From Streptomyces sp. CBMA123 (GTDB lineage Bacteria; Actinomycetota; Actinomycetes; Streptomycetales; Streptomycetaceae), in contig NZ_MECK01000457.1 in assembly GCF_014596465.1 (NCBI RefSeq), positions 1 to 45,738 of the forward strand: a stretch of DNA of 45,738 nucleotides, read 5' to 3'. Positions 8,216 to 15,330 of this stretch are shown piece after piece. The notes under the pieces were generated by a model. It ran no database searches and was not told the DNA's origin. It was given only the letters and a program-made list of their open reading frames with translations. Each line of letters starts with the position of its first letter. The stretch's first letter is position 1. A program made the position numbers and the translations under genes.

Positions 8216-8803
8216 ATGAACGCTCACCCCCTGCACCCCCTGCTGGCCCGTGCCGCCGCTGCCGCCGCCGAGGTCGCCGCCGCCGTCCCCGCGGAGGTGG
8301 ACTTGGCCGCGCCGACGCCCTGCGGGGAGTTCGACACCCGGGCGCTGATCAACCACTGGGTGCTCTACACCTCGCACGGCCTGGAGCACCGGGCCCGTCG
8401 CCTCGAACTGCCCGCCGCGCTGGTCGCGCGGGACTTCACGGCCGAGGCCGACTGGCGCCCGGCGTACGCGGCGCAGTTGGAGCGGGCGGTCGCGGCCTGG
8501 GGCGCGCCGGCCGCCTGGGAGGGGGACGTCGACCCGGGCGGTTCACCGTTCCCGGCGGTGGGGATCGCCCGGATGCTGATCCTGGAACTGCTGCTGCACG
8601 GCTGGGACGTGGCGCGGGCGGTCGGCCGGGAGATCGCGGTGGACGGGGAACTCGCGCTGCTGGTGGGCGAGATCGTGGCGGAGAACGCCGAACTGTTCCG
8701 CCAGTACGGGGGGTTCGCGGAGCCGGTCGCGGCGCCGGAGGACGCCTCGGCGTGGGAGCGCGCGTTGGCCGCCTCGGGGCGGGACCTGCGCTGGAAGGCC
8801 TGA
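8216..8803 (+). CDS. TIGR03086-family metal-binding protein (DinB/mycothiol-isomerase-like)
   Basis: The 195-residue protein has the layout of the TIGR03086 family within the DinB/mycothiol-dependent maleylpyruvate isomerase superfamily: LAAPTPCGEFDTRALINHWV near residue 27-45 and LLLHGWDVARAVG near 130-142, with His residues placed to bind a metal in a four-helix bundle. Members in actinobacteria probably use mycothiol or another thiol cofactor, but most lack an assigned reaction. The AraC-type regulator is divergent immediately upstream. The stop codon is inside a strong 17-bp hairpin that should end transcription from both sides. Family assignment is firm; biochemical role is not. Confidence 0.85.
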   Translation: MNAHPLHPLLARAAAAAAEVAAAVPAEVDLAAPTPCGEFDTRALINHWVLYTSHGLEHRARRLELPAALVARDFTAEADWRPAYAAQLERAVAAWGAPAAWEGDVDPGGSPFPAVGIARMLILELLLHGWDVARAVGREIAVDGELALLVGEIVAENAELFRQYGGFAEPVAAPEDASAWERALAASGRDLRWKA

Positions 8804-8839
8804 GCCTGCCCGCCGTCGTCGTCGGCGGGCAGGCTCAGG
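8799..8839. terminator. Strong intrinsic hairpin, 17-bp stem
   Basis: The two arms 8799-8815 and 8823-8839 are perfect inverted complements around a 7-base loop (TCGTCGT). There is no U-run, which is usual for streptomycete terminators. The arm includes the TGA of the gene ending at 8803. Confidence 0.85.
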
Positions 8840-8884
8840 AGCTGGTGCGTCGGGGCGGGTCGGATCGCGTCGCGTCGCGTCGCG

Positions 8885-8957
8885 TCAGCGAGGGTGTCCG
8901 CGAGCTTGAGGTAGCCGCGCTGGACGATCCACTTCTGGTTGGGGAGTGAGTCGTATG
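8885..8957 (-). pseudogene. Possible gene remnant (protein-like frame)
   Basis: Read on the minus strand from 8957, one frame gives a protein-like stretch, including DSLPNQKWIVQRGYLKLADT, whose codons end almost always in G or C, the coding signature of this genome. It has no start, begins just after the LysR stop and runs into four tandem CGCGT units at 8866-8885. I cannot name the family. It looks like the last piece of a lost gene, though chance in high-GC DNA is possible. Confidence 0.3.
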
Positions 8958-8961
8958 ACGA

Positions 8962-9837
8962 TCAGGCGGGCCGCATGGCCGCCGTGAGCTTGGCCCGGAG
9001 CAGGCGGACCGCCGGGGAGTGCTGATCGCGGCGGGCCACCAGCCCGAGGCGGGCAGTCGTACGGGCGTCGGTCAGCGGGACGGCCCGCAGGCCGGCGCCC
9101 TCCAGGGAGGAGGCGCTGAGCACCGCGACCCCGGCGCCGCGCTCGGCCAGCCGGAGCAGGGCCGCCGGGGAGCTGGCCTCGATGTCCACGCGCGGGTCCA
9201 GGCCCAGCTGGGCGCAGGAGCGGTCGTAGGCGGCGCGGAGCCCGGTGCCCGGGGAGAGGCAGAGGATCTTCTCGCCGCGCAGGTCGGCGATGGTCAGCCC
9301 GGTCCGGTCCAGGGAGTGCCCGACGGGGACGACGGCGGCGATCGGATCGTCCAGGACCACCCCGACCTCCAGCCCCTGCGGGACCTCCCCCGCGTAGCCG
9401 ATCAGGGCGAGATCGAGGGCGCCGGCCAGGACCTGGGACTGGAGCAGGTCGGAGTGCCCCTCGTGCAGGCTCAGTTCGATGCCGGGGTGAGTACGGCCGA
9501 GGTCGGCAATGGTGTCCAGGAACGGCGGGATCGAACAGCCCATGATCATCCCGAGCCGGACCCGGCCCCGGACGGCGTCGGCGAACTCGGCGGCGGTGTG
9601 CTGAATGGCGTCCAGCGTGGCCAGGGCGTTCTTGGCGAGCGGGAGGATCGCCTCCCCGACCGGGGTGAGGCACACCCTGCGACCGGAGCGGTCGAGCAGC
9701 TGCTGGCCCAACTCTCGCTCCAGCTTCGCCACTTGAGAGCTGACACCGGACTGGCTGACATGCAGGCGGGCGGCGGCCGCCGTGAAGGAACCCTCGTCGA
9801 CGACGGCGGCGAAGTAGCGCAGCTGGTGCATCTCCAT
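8962..9837 (-). CDS. LysR-family transcriptional regulator
   Basis: The 291-residue protein has an N-terminal winged helix-turn-helix at residues 4-62 (LRYFAAVVDEGSFTAAAARLHVSQSGVSSQVAKLERELG), followed by the LysR substrate-binding domain in two lobes (RVRLGMIMGCSIPPFLD, LVARRDQHSPAVRLL). It lies back to back with the SnoaL-like gene at 9908, with 70 bases between; LysR regulators commonly control the divergent gene. An inverted repeat GATAG-N12-CTATC at 9848-9869 sits just upstream of the start and is a candidate operator for autoregulation and control of the neighbour. The effector is unknown. Confidence 0.93.
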   Translation of the reverse strand: MEMHQLRYFAAVVDEGSFTAAAARLHVSQSGVSSQVAKLERELGQQLLDRSGRRVCLTPVGEAILPLAKNALATLDAIQHTAAEFADAVRGRVRLGMIMGCSIPPFLDTIADLGRTHPGIELSLHEGHSDLLQSQVLAGALDLALIGYAGEVPQGLEVGVVLDDPIAAVVPVGHSLDRTGLTIADLRGEKILCLSPGTGLRAAYDRSCAQLGLDPRVDIEASSPAALLRLAERGAGVAVLSASSLEGAGLRAVPLTDARTTARLGLVARRDQHSPAVRLLRAKLTAAMRPA

Positions 9838-9847
9838 AACTGATGAT

Positions 9848-9869
9848 GATAGCTGGCATCGGATCTATC
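9848..9869. promoter_or_regulatory. Candidate LysR operator
   Basis: GATAG and CTATC form an inverted repeat with a 12-base centre in the 70-base space between the LysR gene and the SnoaL-like gene. Position and symmetry fit a LysR-type box. No experimental site was compared. Confidence 0.45.
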
Positions 9870-9907
9870 TGTTGGACGGATGGATGGAGGGGCGAAAGGA
9901 TGGAGGC

Positions 9908-10285
9908 ATGACGACGACGAAGAGTGCACGCGAGCTGGCCGAGACCTACTTCACCGCCTGGGAGGCGGGCGACTTCGACACCATCCGGGGCCTGCTGGCC
10001 GAGGACGTCGACTTCGTCGGAGCACTGGGCACGGCATCCGGGATCGAGGCGGCCCTCGGCGGGCTGCGGGGCCTCGGGCAGGTGCTGGAGAAGATCGACG
10101 TGAAGGTGCGGGTGGCGGAGGGGGATGAGGTCATCACCTGGTTCGAGCTGAACACCAGCATTGCGCCGCCGGCGCCGACGGCGAACTGGATGCACGTGGA
10201 GAACGGGAAGATCGCCCGGATCCGGGTGACCTTCGACCCGCGCGGACTGCTGGCGGGCTTCGAGAAGAAGGCTGAGGAGCACTGA
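9908..10285 (+). CDS. SnoaL-like / NTF2-fold protein
   Basis: I start at the ATG at 9908, which has AAAGGA seven bases upstream; an earlier in-frame ATG gives a low-complexity Met/Asp/Gly tail with no ribosome-binding site. The 125-residue product has the cone-shaped NTF2 fold pattern: an opening helix (ARELAETYFTAWEAGDFDTIRGLLAEDVDFV), a middle strand set (KIDVKVRVAEGDEVITWFELNTS) and a closing strand pair (NGKIARIRVTFDPRGLLAGF). SnoaL-like proteins act as ring-closing enzymes, isomerases or ligand binders. Nothing here identifies the substrate. Control by the divergent LysR regulator is inferred from layout. Confidence 0.85.
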   Translation: MTTTKSARELAETYFTAWEAGDFDTIRGLLAEDVDFVGALGTASGIEAALGGLRGLGQVLEKIDVKVRVAEGDEVITWFELNTSIAPPAPTANWMHVENGKIARIRVTFDPRGLLAGFEKKAEEH

Positions 10286-10296
10286 GGGGGCGGGCA

Positions 10297-10314
10297 GAAC
10301 AGCGGGGGCTGTTC
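10297..10314. terminator. Short intrinsic hairpin
   Basis: GAACAGC and GCTGTTC pair perfectly around GGGG, between two convergent genes. It is likely to serve both directions. Confidence 0.6.
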
Positions 10315-10318
10315 GCGC

Positions 10319-10438
10319 TCAGGCGTCCTCGTCGGGCTGGGGCGGGGTCGCCCGGAGGGCGGTGACCACACCCAGGGCGACCGTGGCGATCGCGAGGGCG
10401 AGGAGCGTCGCGAAGGCGGCGGCGATCAGGAACCGCAC
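10319..10438 (-). CDS. Possible 39-residue membrane peptide
   Basis: A GTG at 10438 opens a 39-residue frame that begins inside the end of the upstream gene (13-base overlap). It encodes one hydrophobic helix (RFLIAAAFATLLALAIATVA, then LGVVTAL) and an acidic tail (PQPDEDA), with codons ending in G or C throughout. Small single-helix proteins at the end of operons are common, but I do not recognise this one. It could be the third member of the operon with the ATPase-like gene. I rate it as probable rather than certain because of its length. Confidence 0.5.
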   Translation of the reverse strand: MRFLIAAAFATLLALAIATVALGVVTALRATPPQPDEDA

Positions 10439-10686
10439 GGGCGCTCGCGGTCTCGGTCGCGGTCGGCGTCGAGGAGCAGGGTGAGGAGGTTCAACAAGGT
10501 CGAGGCCGGGGCCGTGTTGAAGCAGACGAGCATGCGGCCGTCGAGGGTCCTGTCCGTGGTCGCGGAGGGGAAGATCAGGCCGAACTTGCGGCCGCGCTCG
10601 TGGAGTTCGGCGAGGAAGGTGAGGATGTGGTCCTCGGTGTAGGCCCGGATCCGGGGATCGGTGGGCTGCATGGGGTAGCGGTTCAC
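10426..10686 (-). CDS. Small conserved-type protein of unknown function, coupled to the ATPase-like gene
   Basis: The start is taken as the GTG at 10686, whose GTGA overlaps the stop of the preceding ATPase-like gene. The resulting 86-residue protein contains a soluble alpha/beta-like core (YTEDHILTFLAELHERGRKFGLIFPSATTDRTLDGRMLVCFNTA) and ends in a highly charged run (DADRDRDRERP). I do not recognise a family. Translational coupling suggests a role with the ATP-binding protein, perhaps as part of the same regulatory module. No membrane segment or signal peptide is seen. A later in-frame ATG at 10671 would give 81 residues. Confidence 0.65.
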   Translation of the reverse strand: MNRYPMQPTDPRIRAYTEDHILTFLAELHERGRKFGLIFPSATTDRTLDGRMLVCFNTAPASTLLNLLTLLLDADRDRDRERPCGS

Positions 10687-11054
10687 GCGGCACCGTCCAG
10701 CTCGCACTCGAACCAGATGGTCTTGCCGCGCTTCTGGGGGTCGACGCCCCAGCGACTGGTGAGGGCCGCGACCAACTGAAGGCCCCGGCCGGACTCGGCG
10801 AGGAGGTCGAGCGGCGGGAGTTCGGGGAGGACCGGGCTCTCGTCGGAGACACCGACCCGGAGGGTGCGGGTGGTGACGGAGAGGATCTGGACGACCGGCG
10901 CGGGGGTGTTCGCGTGGTTCCAGGCGTTCACGATCAGCTCACCGAGGGCGAGTTCGGCGTCGAAGGTGCCCGAGGGCGGCCAGCCCAGGCGGAGCATGGC
11001 GTCCTGGAGGGACTGCCGGGCGAGGGTGAGGGAGGGCGTGTTGCACTGACGCAT
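10683..11054 (-). CDS. Anti-sigma-factor-like ATP-binding protein (HATPase_c)
   Basis: The 123-residue protein is a minimal GHKL ATPase domain like those of SpoIIAB/RsbW-type regulators. The N-box is ELIVNAWNHA (Glu39, Asn43), the G1-like element is VGVSDESP with a diverged DxGxG, and the G2 element is SGRGLQLV. ATP binding is likely; kinase activity on a partner is uncertain because G1 is degenerate. The gene is divergent from the XRE/DUF397 pair at 11326-12376. This is the composition of WhiJ-like modules in streptomycetes, where an HTH protein, a small DUF397 protein and an anti-sigma-like protein act in development. The ATG directly follows a 12-bp perfect palindrome that contains the Shine-Dalgarno. 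Confidence 0.85.
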   Translation of the reverse strand: MRQCNTPSLTLARQSLQDAMLRLGWPPSGTFDAELALGELIVNAWNHANTPAPVVQILSVTTRTLRVGVSDESPVLPELPPLDLLAESGRGLQLVAALTSRWGVDPQKRGKTIWFECELDGAA

Positions 11055-11066
11055 GGGAGATCTCCC
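11055..11066 (-). promoter_or_regulatory. Palindrome overlapping the ribosome-binding site
   Basis: GGGAGATCTCCC is a perfect 12-base palindrome directly before the ATG of the ATPase-like gene. Its first half, read on the minus strand, is the GGGAG ribosome-binding site with seven bases to the ATG. It could be an operator, or a small hairpin that hides the site. Confidence 0.45.
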
Positions 11067-11171
11067 GGCGTGAGGTGGGGTGGAGAACCGGCGGAAACGT
11101 CACCGTGAGCCAGGCCATGGACTAGAGAAGGACATGGCTGCTCTGCGGTGCTTGCTAGCAGGCATTACTGA

Positions 11172-11186
11172 CGATCCGTCGGATCG
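11172..11186. promoter_or_regulatory. Candidate operator in the WhiJ-like divergent region
   Basis: CGATCC and GGATCG pair around GTC in the 271-base space between the ATPase-like gene and the XRE gene. A possible -35 (TTGACC, 11195-11200) starts nine bases later, but no clear -10 follows. The region is less GC-rich than its surroundings. The XRE protein is the natural candidate to bind here. Confidence 0.4.
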
Positions 11187-11325
11187 ATGTGACATTGACC
11201 ATAACGCACGATGCCTGCGTTTTGAGGTCTGCGCCTAAAAATTCGCTCTATCGTGGCAGCGGCCAAGATGGACCTGCGCACCGCCAGCGCGGCACACTGG
11301 CCCCAGCACCGGCAGAGAGGACGCC

Positions 11326-12189
11326 ATGCCCCTTCGCTCCAACCCGACTCTCCGTCAGCGCCGACTCGGCACTGAGCTGCGGAGAATGCGGGAGCAAGCC
11401 GGCCTTGGCGGCAGCGAGCTTGCCCGCACTCTCGGCATCAGCCCTGGACAGATGACGCAGATGGAGAAGGCGAAGATCGGCGTCAGCCCCGAGCGTCTGC
11501 GGACCGTCGCATCTGCCTGCAACTGCGCCAACCAGCCGCTGATCAATGCGCTTGCCGACATGGCTTCGGAGCGCGAAAAGGGCTGGTGGGAGAAGTATCG
11601 CGGGACTCTGACCATCGACTTCCTTGAGGTGGCAGAGCTTGAAAGCCGCGCCACGCGGCTGACCATCTGCACGACCACATTCGTGCCCGGTCTGCTGCAA
11701 ACCAGCGACTACGCGTCGGCCGTGTTCGACCGGATCTTCCCTCCGCTGCCGCCACAGGACATCGCCACCAGGACTGCTTTTCGGATCAAACGACAAGAGG
11801 TCGTTCGATCCGGCGCGATTCCGTTCCAAGTATTCGTCCACGAGGCTGCGTTGCGGATGCAGTTCGGCGGCCCCAAGGTCCTTGCTGGTCAGCTCGGCTC
11901 ACTCCTCGACAGCACTCATCAGCCTGGCATCTCAATCCGCGTCGTACCTTTCGCCGTCGACACCTTTCCGGGTTCCGGCGAGAACCTCACGTTCGCCGAA
12001 GGGCCTGTCCCCGAGCTGGACACCATCCAGATGGACGTAACCCAAGGCGCGCTCTTCTTCGACTCCCCAGCAGACTTGGCCAAGCACCGTGCGATCTTCT
12101 CTCGCCTGGACTCCAAGGCGCTCTCCGAAGAAGGATCACGTGAGTTCATTCGATCCGCCATGGAAGATGTGAAGAAGACGTATGAGTAG
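11326..12189 (+). CDS. WhiJ-like XRE helix-turn-helix regulator with DUF5753 domain
   Basis: The 287-residue protein begins with an XRE helix-turn-helix (residues about 9-70: LRQRRLGTELRRMREQAGLGGSELARTLGISPGQMTQMEKAKIGVS). The rest is a DUF5753 domain (WWEKYRGTLTIDFLEVAELESRATRLTICTTTFVPGLLQT, then VFVHEAALRMQFGG and GISIRVVPFAV). This pairing with a small DUF397 gene is typical of streptomycete WhiJ-type regulators of development and antibiotic production. The start follows GAGAGG. It overlaps the next gene by eight bases. Codon use has more A/T-ending codons than its neighbours (CTT, ACT, GAA), so recent acquisition is possible. Confidence 0.93.
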   Translation: MPLRSNPTLRQRRLGTELRRMREQAGLGGSELARTLGISPGQMTQMEKAKIGVSPERLRTVASACNCANQPLINALADMASEREKGWWEKYRGTLTIDFLEVAELESRATRLTICTTTFVPGLLQTSDYASAVFDRIFPPLPPQDIATRTAFRIKRQEVVRSGAIPFQVFVHEAALRMQFGGPKVLAGQLGSLLDSTHQPGISIRVVPFAVDTFPGSGENLTFAEGPVPELDTIQMDVTQGALFFDSPADLAKHRAIFSRLDSKALSEEGSREFIRSAMEDVKKTYE

Positions 12190-12376
12190 GTCACAGTGGC
12201 AGAAGTCCAGCTTCAGCGCCGCGAACAACGAGTGTGTGGAAGTTCGTATCGCCAATGGGGCAGTCGAACTCCGTGAGTCCGATGAGGGTGACACCGTCCT
12301 CCGCACCACCCCCGCCGCCCTCTCCGCCCTCCTCCACGGCGTCAAGGCCGGCGAGTTCGACCACCACTCGGCCTGA
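12182..12376 (+). CDS. DUF397 small protein
   Basis: The 64-residue protein carries the DUF397 signature: WQKSSFSAANNECVEVRIANGAVELRESDE near the start and an AALSALLHGVKAGEFD helix at the end. DUF397 proteins are nearly always coded beside an XRE/DUF5753 protein and are thought to modulate it, in some cases by direct binding. Here the ATG lies inside the last codons of that gene, giving an eight-base overlap and tight coupling. It ends the module; a very strong hairpin follows six bases after the stop. Confidence 0.93.
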   Translation: MSRSQWQKSSFSAANNECVEVRIANGAVELRESDEGDTVLRTTPAALSALLHGVKAGEFDHHSA

Positions 12377-12381
12377 CACCA

Positions 12382-12417
12382 CGGCGGCCGGGCCACATTG
12401 CCGTGGCCCGGCCGCCG
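12382..12417. terminator. Bidirectional intrinsic hairpin, 15-bp stem
   Basis: Arms 12382-12396 and 12403-12417 are perfect complements around ATTGCC. It separates the convergent DUF397 and ricin-domain genes. Confidence 0.9.
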
Positions 12418-12449
12418 CCGTCATGCCGGTACCGACCGGCTACCTGTAC

Positions 12450-14393
12450 CTACTTCAGCGGCGTGCCGCCCGCGTTGCGGTACGCGATGGTCTTGTTGAT
12501 CAGGTTGTTGCCGTCGGTCTCGACCGCGGTCTGCTCCTGCTGTCCCGCACCGAACAGCAGCGCTGCGACGTGCGCGTTCGCCACCTGGTCCAGGTGCGAC
12601 ATGAGCCAGTCGACCTTGTCGTCCTTGTAGTGGTTGAGGGTGTTGTTCTGCGCCATGTTCCCCACCGGGATCTGCCACAGGACCACCGGCTTGCCCACCG
12701 ACTCGGCCATCGTCTTGTAGAACGTCAGCGCGGCAGTGGCCTTCTGGTCGTTCCAGAAGGTGTCACGGCCACCGTTCTCCGGCTTCGCGTACCAGCCCGC
12801 GTCGCGGTCCACCACGTCGGAGACCAGGAAGTCGGCGTTCTTCGCGCCCAGTGCCGCGTAGTCCTTGACGCATCCCTGCGTGTTGGTCGTCCAGTCCCAG
12901 CAGGTCAGGTGGAACCCGGCGCCCACGTTCGGCGCGTACTTGTGGGCCATCGCGATCATGCACTGGGCCAGGCCGGCGGCGCTGTTCTCCTGCGATCCGC
13001 AGTCCGCCGGGTTCGAGGCCGTGACCTGCGCGCCAACCTTGTGCGGGTCACCGAGCGAACGGACGTAGCCCCAGAAGTCGGGCTCGATGTCGATCATGTC
13101 CTGCGACGTGCCGATCTTCTGGAGGAAGAAGCGGTAGTCGTTCAGGTAGCGGGTGAGCAGGTCGGCCCGGTTGATGGCGACGACCTCGCCCGGGCCGTCG
13201 CCCTGGCCCGCCATGTCCCCCAGGTCGCGCAGCGAGTACCAGGTCCAGAAGTACTTCTGCGGGCGCGGCTTGCCCTGGTAGGTGGCCTGGGCCACGTGTT
13301 GGTCGCCCCAGGTCACGTAGAAGCCGGGCGCGGTGGTCTCGCCGGTCCAGCAGCCCCACCAGCTCGACCATTCGGCCTTGCAGCGCGAGGCCGTGTAGTA
13401 GTCGGAGGAGGGGGCGGGCTGGCTGTGCACGTAGTTGTACCGCACGTCGAAGGGCGCGGCGATCGCCGCAGCGTCGTTCATCGAGCCGCCGATGAGCACC
13501 GTGCTGCTGCCCATGAAGCGGGTCGCCACGTTGCCGCCACCGCCACCGCCACTGCCGCCGGCCGGTGCCGGTACCGACGAAGGTGCCGACGACGGAGCCG
13601 ATGACGGGTGGGTGCCGCCCGGGGCCTGGCCGGTGGGAACGGGGTGGCCCGCAGTGGTGGGCTTGGCGGAGTTGGTGGGCACGGCGGGAACGGTGGGCAC
13701 GGCCCCGGCGCCGGGGTCGCCCGCGGTCCCGGTGCCGCCGGCGCTGCCGACCGGGACGAGCTGCCACTGCTGGTTGGCGCCGCCCCAGTCCCAGTACTGG
13801 GCGATGCGGCCGCCATCGGCCTTGGATCCGTCCTGGACCTCGACGGCCATGCCGCTGTGGCGGTTGATCAGCCGCACGTAGCCGTCCGAGGACTTCTCCA
13901 GGTGGAACTGCTGGTTGGCGCCGTTCAGGTCGTGCCACTGGACCATGGTGGAGCCGGCGGTCTTCGACCAGCCGTAGTCGTCCAGGACCTTGCCGGAGTT
14001 GCGGTTCTGCAGCCGGTAGTTGCCGTCACCCGCGTCGATGAACCGCCACTGCTGGTTGGTTCCGTCGTGACGGGCCCACTGAACCGCCGGCGCGCCGTCA
14101 TTGGTGGCGTAGTTGAGGCCGTCCAGCGCCTCGCCGCTGTTGCGGTTGACCAGCATGTACCAGGGCTTCGTGTCCACGTCCACGGTTCCGGCCGAGGCCG
14201 TGTTGACCACGACCACCGAGCCGCCCACGACCGCGAGACCGACGGCCGCCCAGAAACCCCGGCGCTGGTACAGCCGACGGCGGCGGTGCGACTGCCGTCC
14301 CTCGGCAAGGGCCGAACCGGACGACGGGCGACGCCGACGGCCACGGCCCCCGGCGGGAGACGCCTCCGACGACATGGAGGGGCGAGGGGACAT
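12450..14393 (-). CDS. Secreted ricin-type lectin protein with barrel-like C-terminal domain
   Basis: I start at the ATG at 14393, which has GAGAG seven bases upstream; the frame continues further but has no better start. The 647-residue product has a long basic N-region, then a secretion signal (FWAAVGLAVVGGSVVVVNTASAG). Residues about 67-195 form a beta-trefoil ricin lectin domain with three QxW-type repeats (NQQWRFI, NQQFHLE, NQQWQLV), which binds galactose- or xylose-type sugars in this class. A Pro/Thr/Ser-Gly linker follows. The C-terminal 350 residues contain acidic and aromatic motifs (QDMIDIEPDFWGYV, GFHLTCWDWTTNTQGC, PVVLWQIPVGN) that read like a glycosidase barrel, but I cannot place them in a numbered family. 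Confidence 0.85.
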   Translation of the reverse strand: MSPRPSMSSEASPAGGRGRRRRPSSGSALAEGRQSHRRRRLYQRRGFWAAVGLAVVGGSVVVVNTASAGTVDVDTKPWYMLVNRNSGEALDGLNYATNDGAPAVQWARHDGTNQQWRFIDAGDGNYRLQNRNSGKVLDDYGWSKTAGSTMVQWHDLNGANQQFHLEKSSDGYVRLINRHSGMAVEVQDGSKADGGRIAQYWDWGGANQQWQLVPVGSAGGTGTAGDPGAGAVPTVPAVPTNSAKPTTAGHPVPTGQAPGGTHPSSAPSSAPSSVPAPAGGSGGGGGGNVATRFMGSSTVLIGGSMNDAAAIAAPFDVRYNYVHSQPAPSSDYYTASRCKAEWSSWWGCWTGETTAPGFYVTWGDQHVAQATYQGKPRPQKYFWTWYSLRDLGDMAGQGDGPGEVVAINRADLLTRYLNDYRFFLQKIGTSQDMIDIEPDFWGYVRSLGDPHKVGAQVTASNPADCGSQENSAAGLAQCMIAMAHKYAPNVGAGFHLTCWDWTTNTQGCVKDYAALGAKNADFLVSDVVDRDAGWYAKPENGGRDTFWNDQKATAALTFYKTMAESVGKPVVLWQIPVGNMAQNNTLNHYKDDKVDWLMSHLDQVANAHVAALLFGAGQQEQTAVETDGNNLINKTIAYRNAGGTPLK

Positions 14394-14533
14394 GTCGATG
14401 CTCTCTTTCAGCCGCTGCCTCTGACCCGACCGCCTGGCCGGACGACACCTGGTTGTCGCCGGTCCCGGAAAGGTTGCCGCGGCCCGGAAGATTTTTCGGC
14501 GCCGCACACCGGCCACGCGCGATGCTGGACACC

Positions 14534-15241
14534 ATGAAGATCGCCGCAGCTCAGCTGTCCTGCACCCCCGCCGACATCCCGGCCAACGTCCGGCACCTCA
14601 CCGCCCTCGCCGAGCAGGCCCGCTCCCAGGGCGCCGAGCTGATCGTCTTCCCCGAGTTCGCGCTCACCGGCTACGAACTCGAAGCCCTGGCCGCCGCCCC
14701 CCACCTCTGGACCGCCCCCGACGACTCCCGCCTCGACGCCCTCCGGGCCACCGGCATCGCCACCGTCGTCAACTGCGCCGTCCCCACCGACGGCCCCCGG
14801 CCCGCCATCGGCACGTACGTCTACGGGCCCGACGGCGCGCTGATCACGAGCTATCTCAAGCAGCACCTCTACGAGCACGAGCAGGGCGTCTTCACCCCCG
14901 GCGACCAGGACGGCCGCTTCGAGCTCGGCGGCCTCCGCTTCGCCCTCGCCACCTGCTTCGACAACCACTTCCCCGACCTCACCGCCCGGGGTGCGGCCGA
15001 CGGTTGCGACGTCCACCTCGCCAGCTCCCTCTACGGCACCGGCAACGGCATCCACGAGCGGGCCACGATCTACCCGGGCATCGCCGAGTCCACCGGCATG
15101 CACGTCGTGCTGGCCAACCACGTCGGCCCCTCCGGCCCCTGGACCGGCTGCGGCGGCGCCGCCCTCTGGGCCCCGGACGGCACCCTCCTCGCCGAGGCCG
15201 ACGACCGCACCACCACCGTCGCCCTCGCCGACATCCCCTAG
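14534..15241 (+). CDS. Carbon-nitrogen hydrolase (nitrilase superfamily)
   Basis: Beginning at the ATG at 14534 gives 235 residues and a clean N-terminus, KIAAAQLSCTPADIPANVRH. Another ATG 12 bases upstream is also possible. The catalytic triad of the superfamily is present: Glu41 in LIVFPEFALTGYE, Lys109 in TSYLKQHLYE and Cys141 in LATCFDNHFPD. The enzyme hydrolyses a non-peptide C-N bond, most often an amide or a carbamoyl group, through a thioester. The short length and lack of a signal suggest a cytoplasmic amidase branch. The substrate is unknown. It is divergent from the secreted lectin and followed by a 15-bp hairpin. Confidence 0.92.
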   Translation: MKIAAAQLSCTPADIPANVRHLTALAEQARSQGAELIVFPEFALTGYELEALAAAPHLWTAPDDSRLDALRATGIATVVNCAVPTDGPRPAIGTYVYGPDGALITSYLKQHLYEHEQGVFTPGDQDGRFELGGLRFALATCFDNHFPDLTARGAADGCDVHLASSLYGTGNGIHERATIYPGIAESTGMHVVLANHVGPSGPWTGCGGAALWAPDGTLLAEADDRTTTVALADIP

Positions 15242-15248
15242 CGGGTCC

Positions 15249-15283
15249 GGAGCAGGACGTCGGCCCGCCCGACTTCCTGCTCC
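15249..15283. terminator. Intrinsic hairpin, 15-bp stem with one mismatch
   Basis: Arms 15249-15263 and 15269-15283 pair at 14 of 15 positions around a five-base loop. It lies between the hydrolase and the convergent desaturase gene. Confidence 0.85.
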
Positions 15284-15330
15284 AACCGGCGCCCTTGAGG
15301 GGACACCGGCACCTCCGGGCCCGCCCCGCC

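Noticed and set aside
5002..8217. Very long open frame on the minus strand across the importer genes
   Set aside because: It is antisense to four well-defined genes, and its translation is a run of Arg, Pro and Gly with no domain. High GC content removes stop codons from shadow frames.
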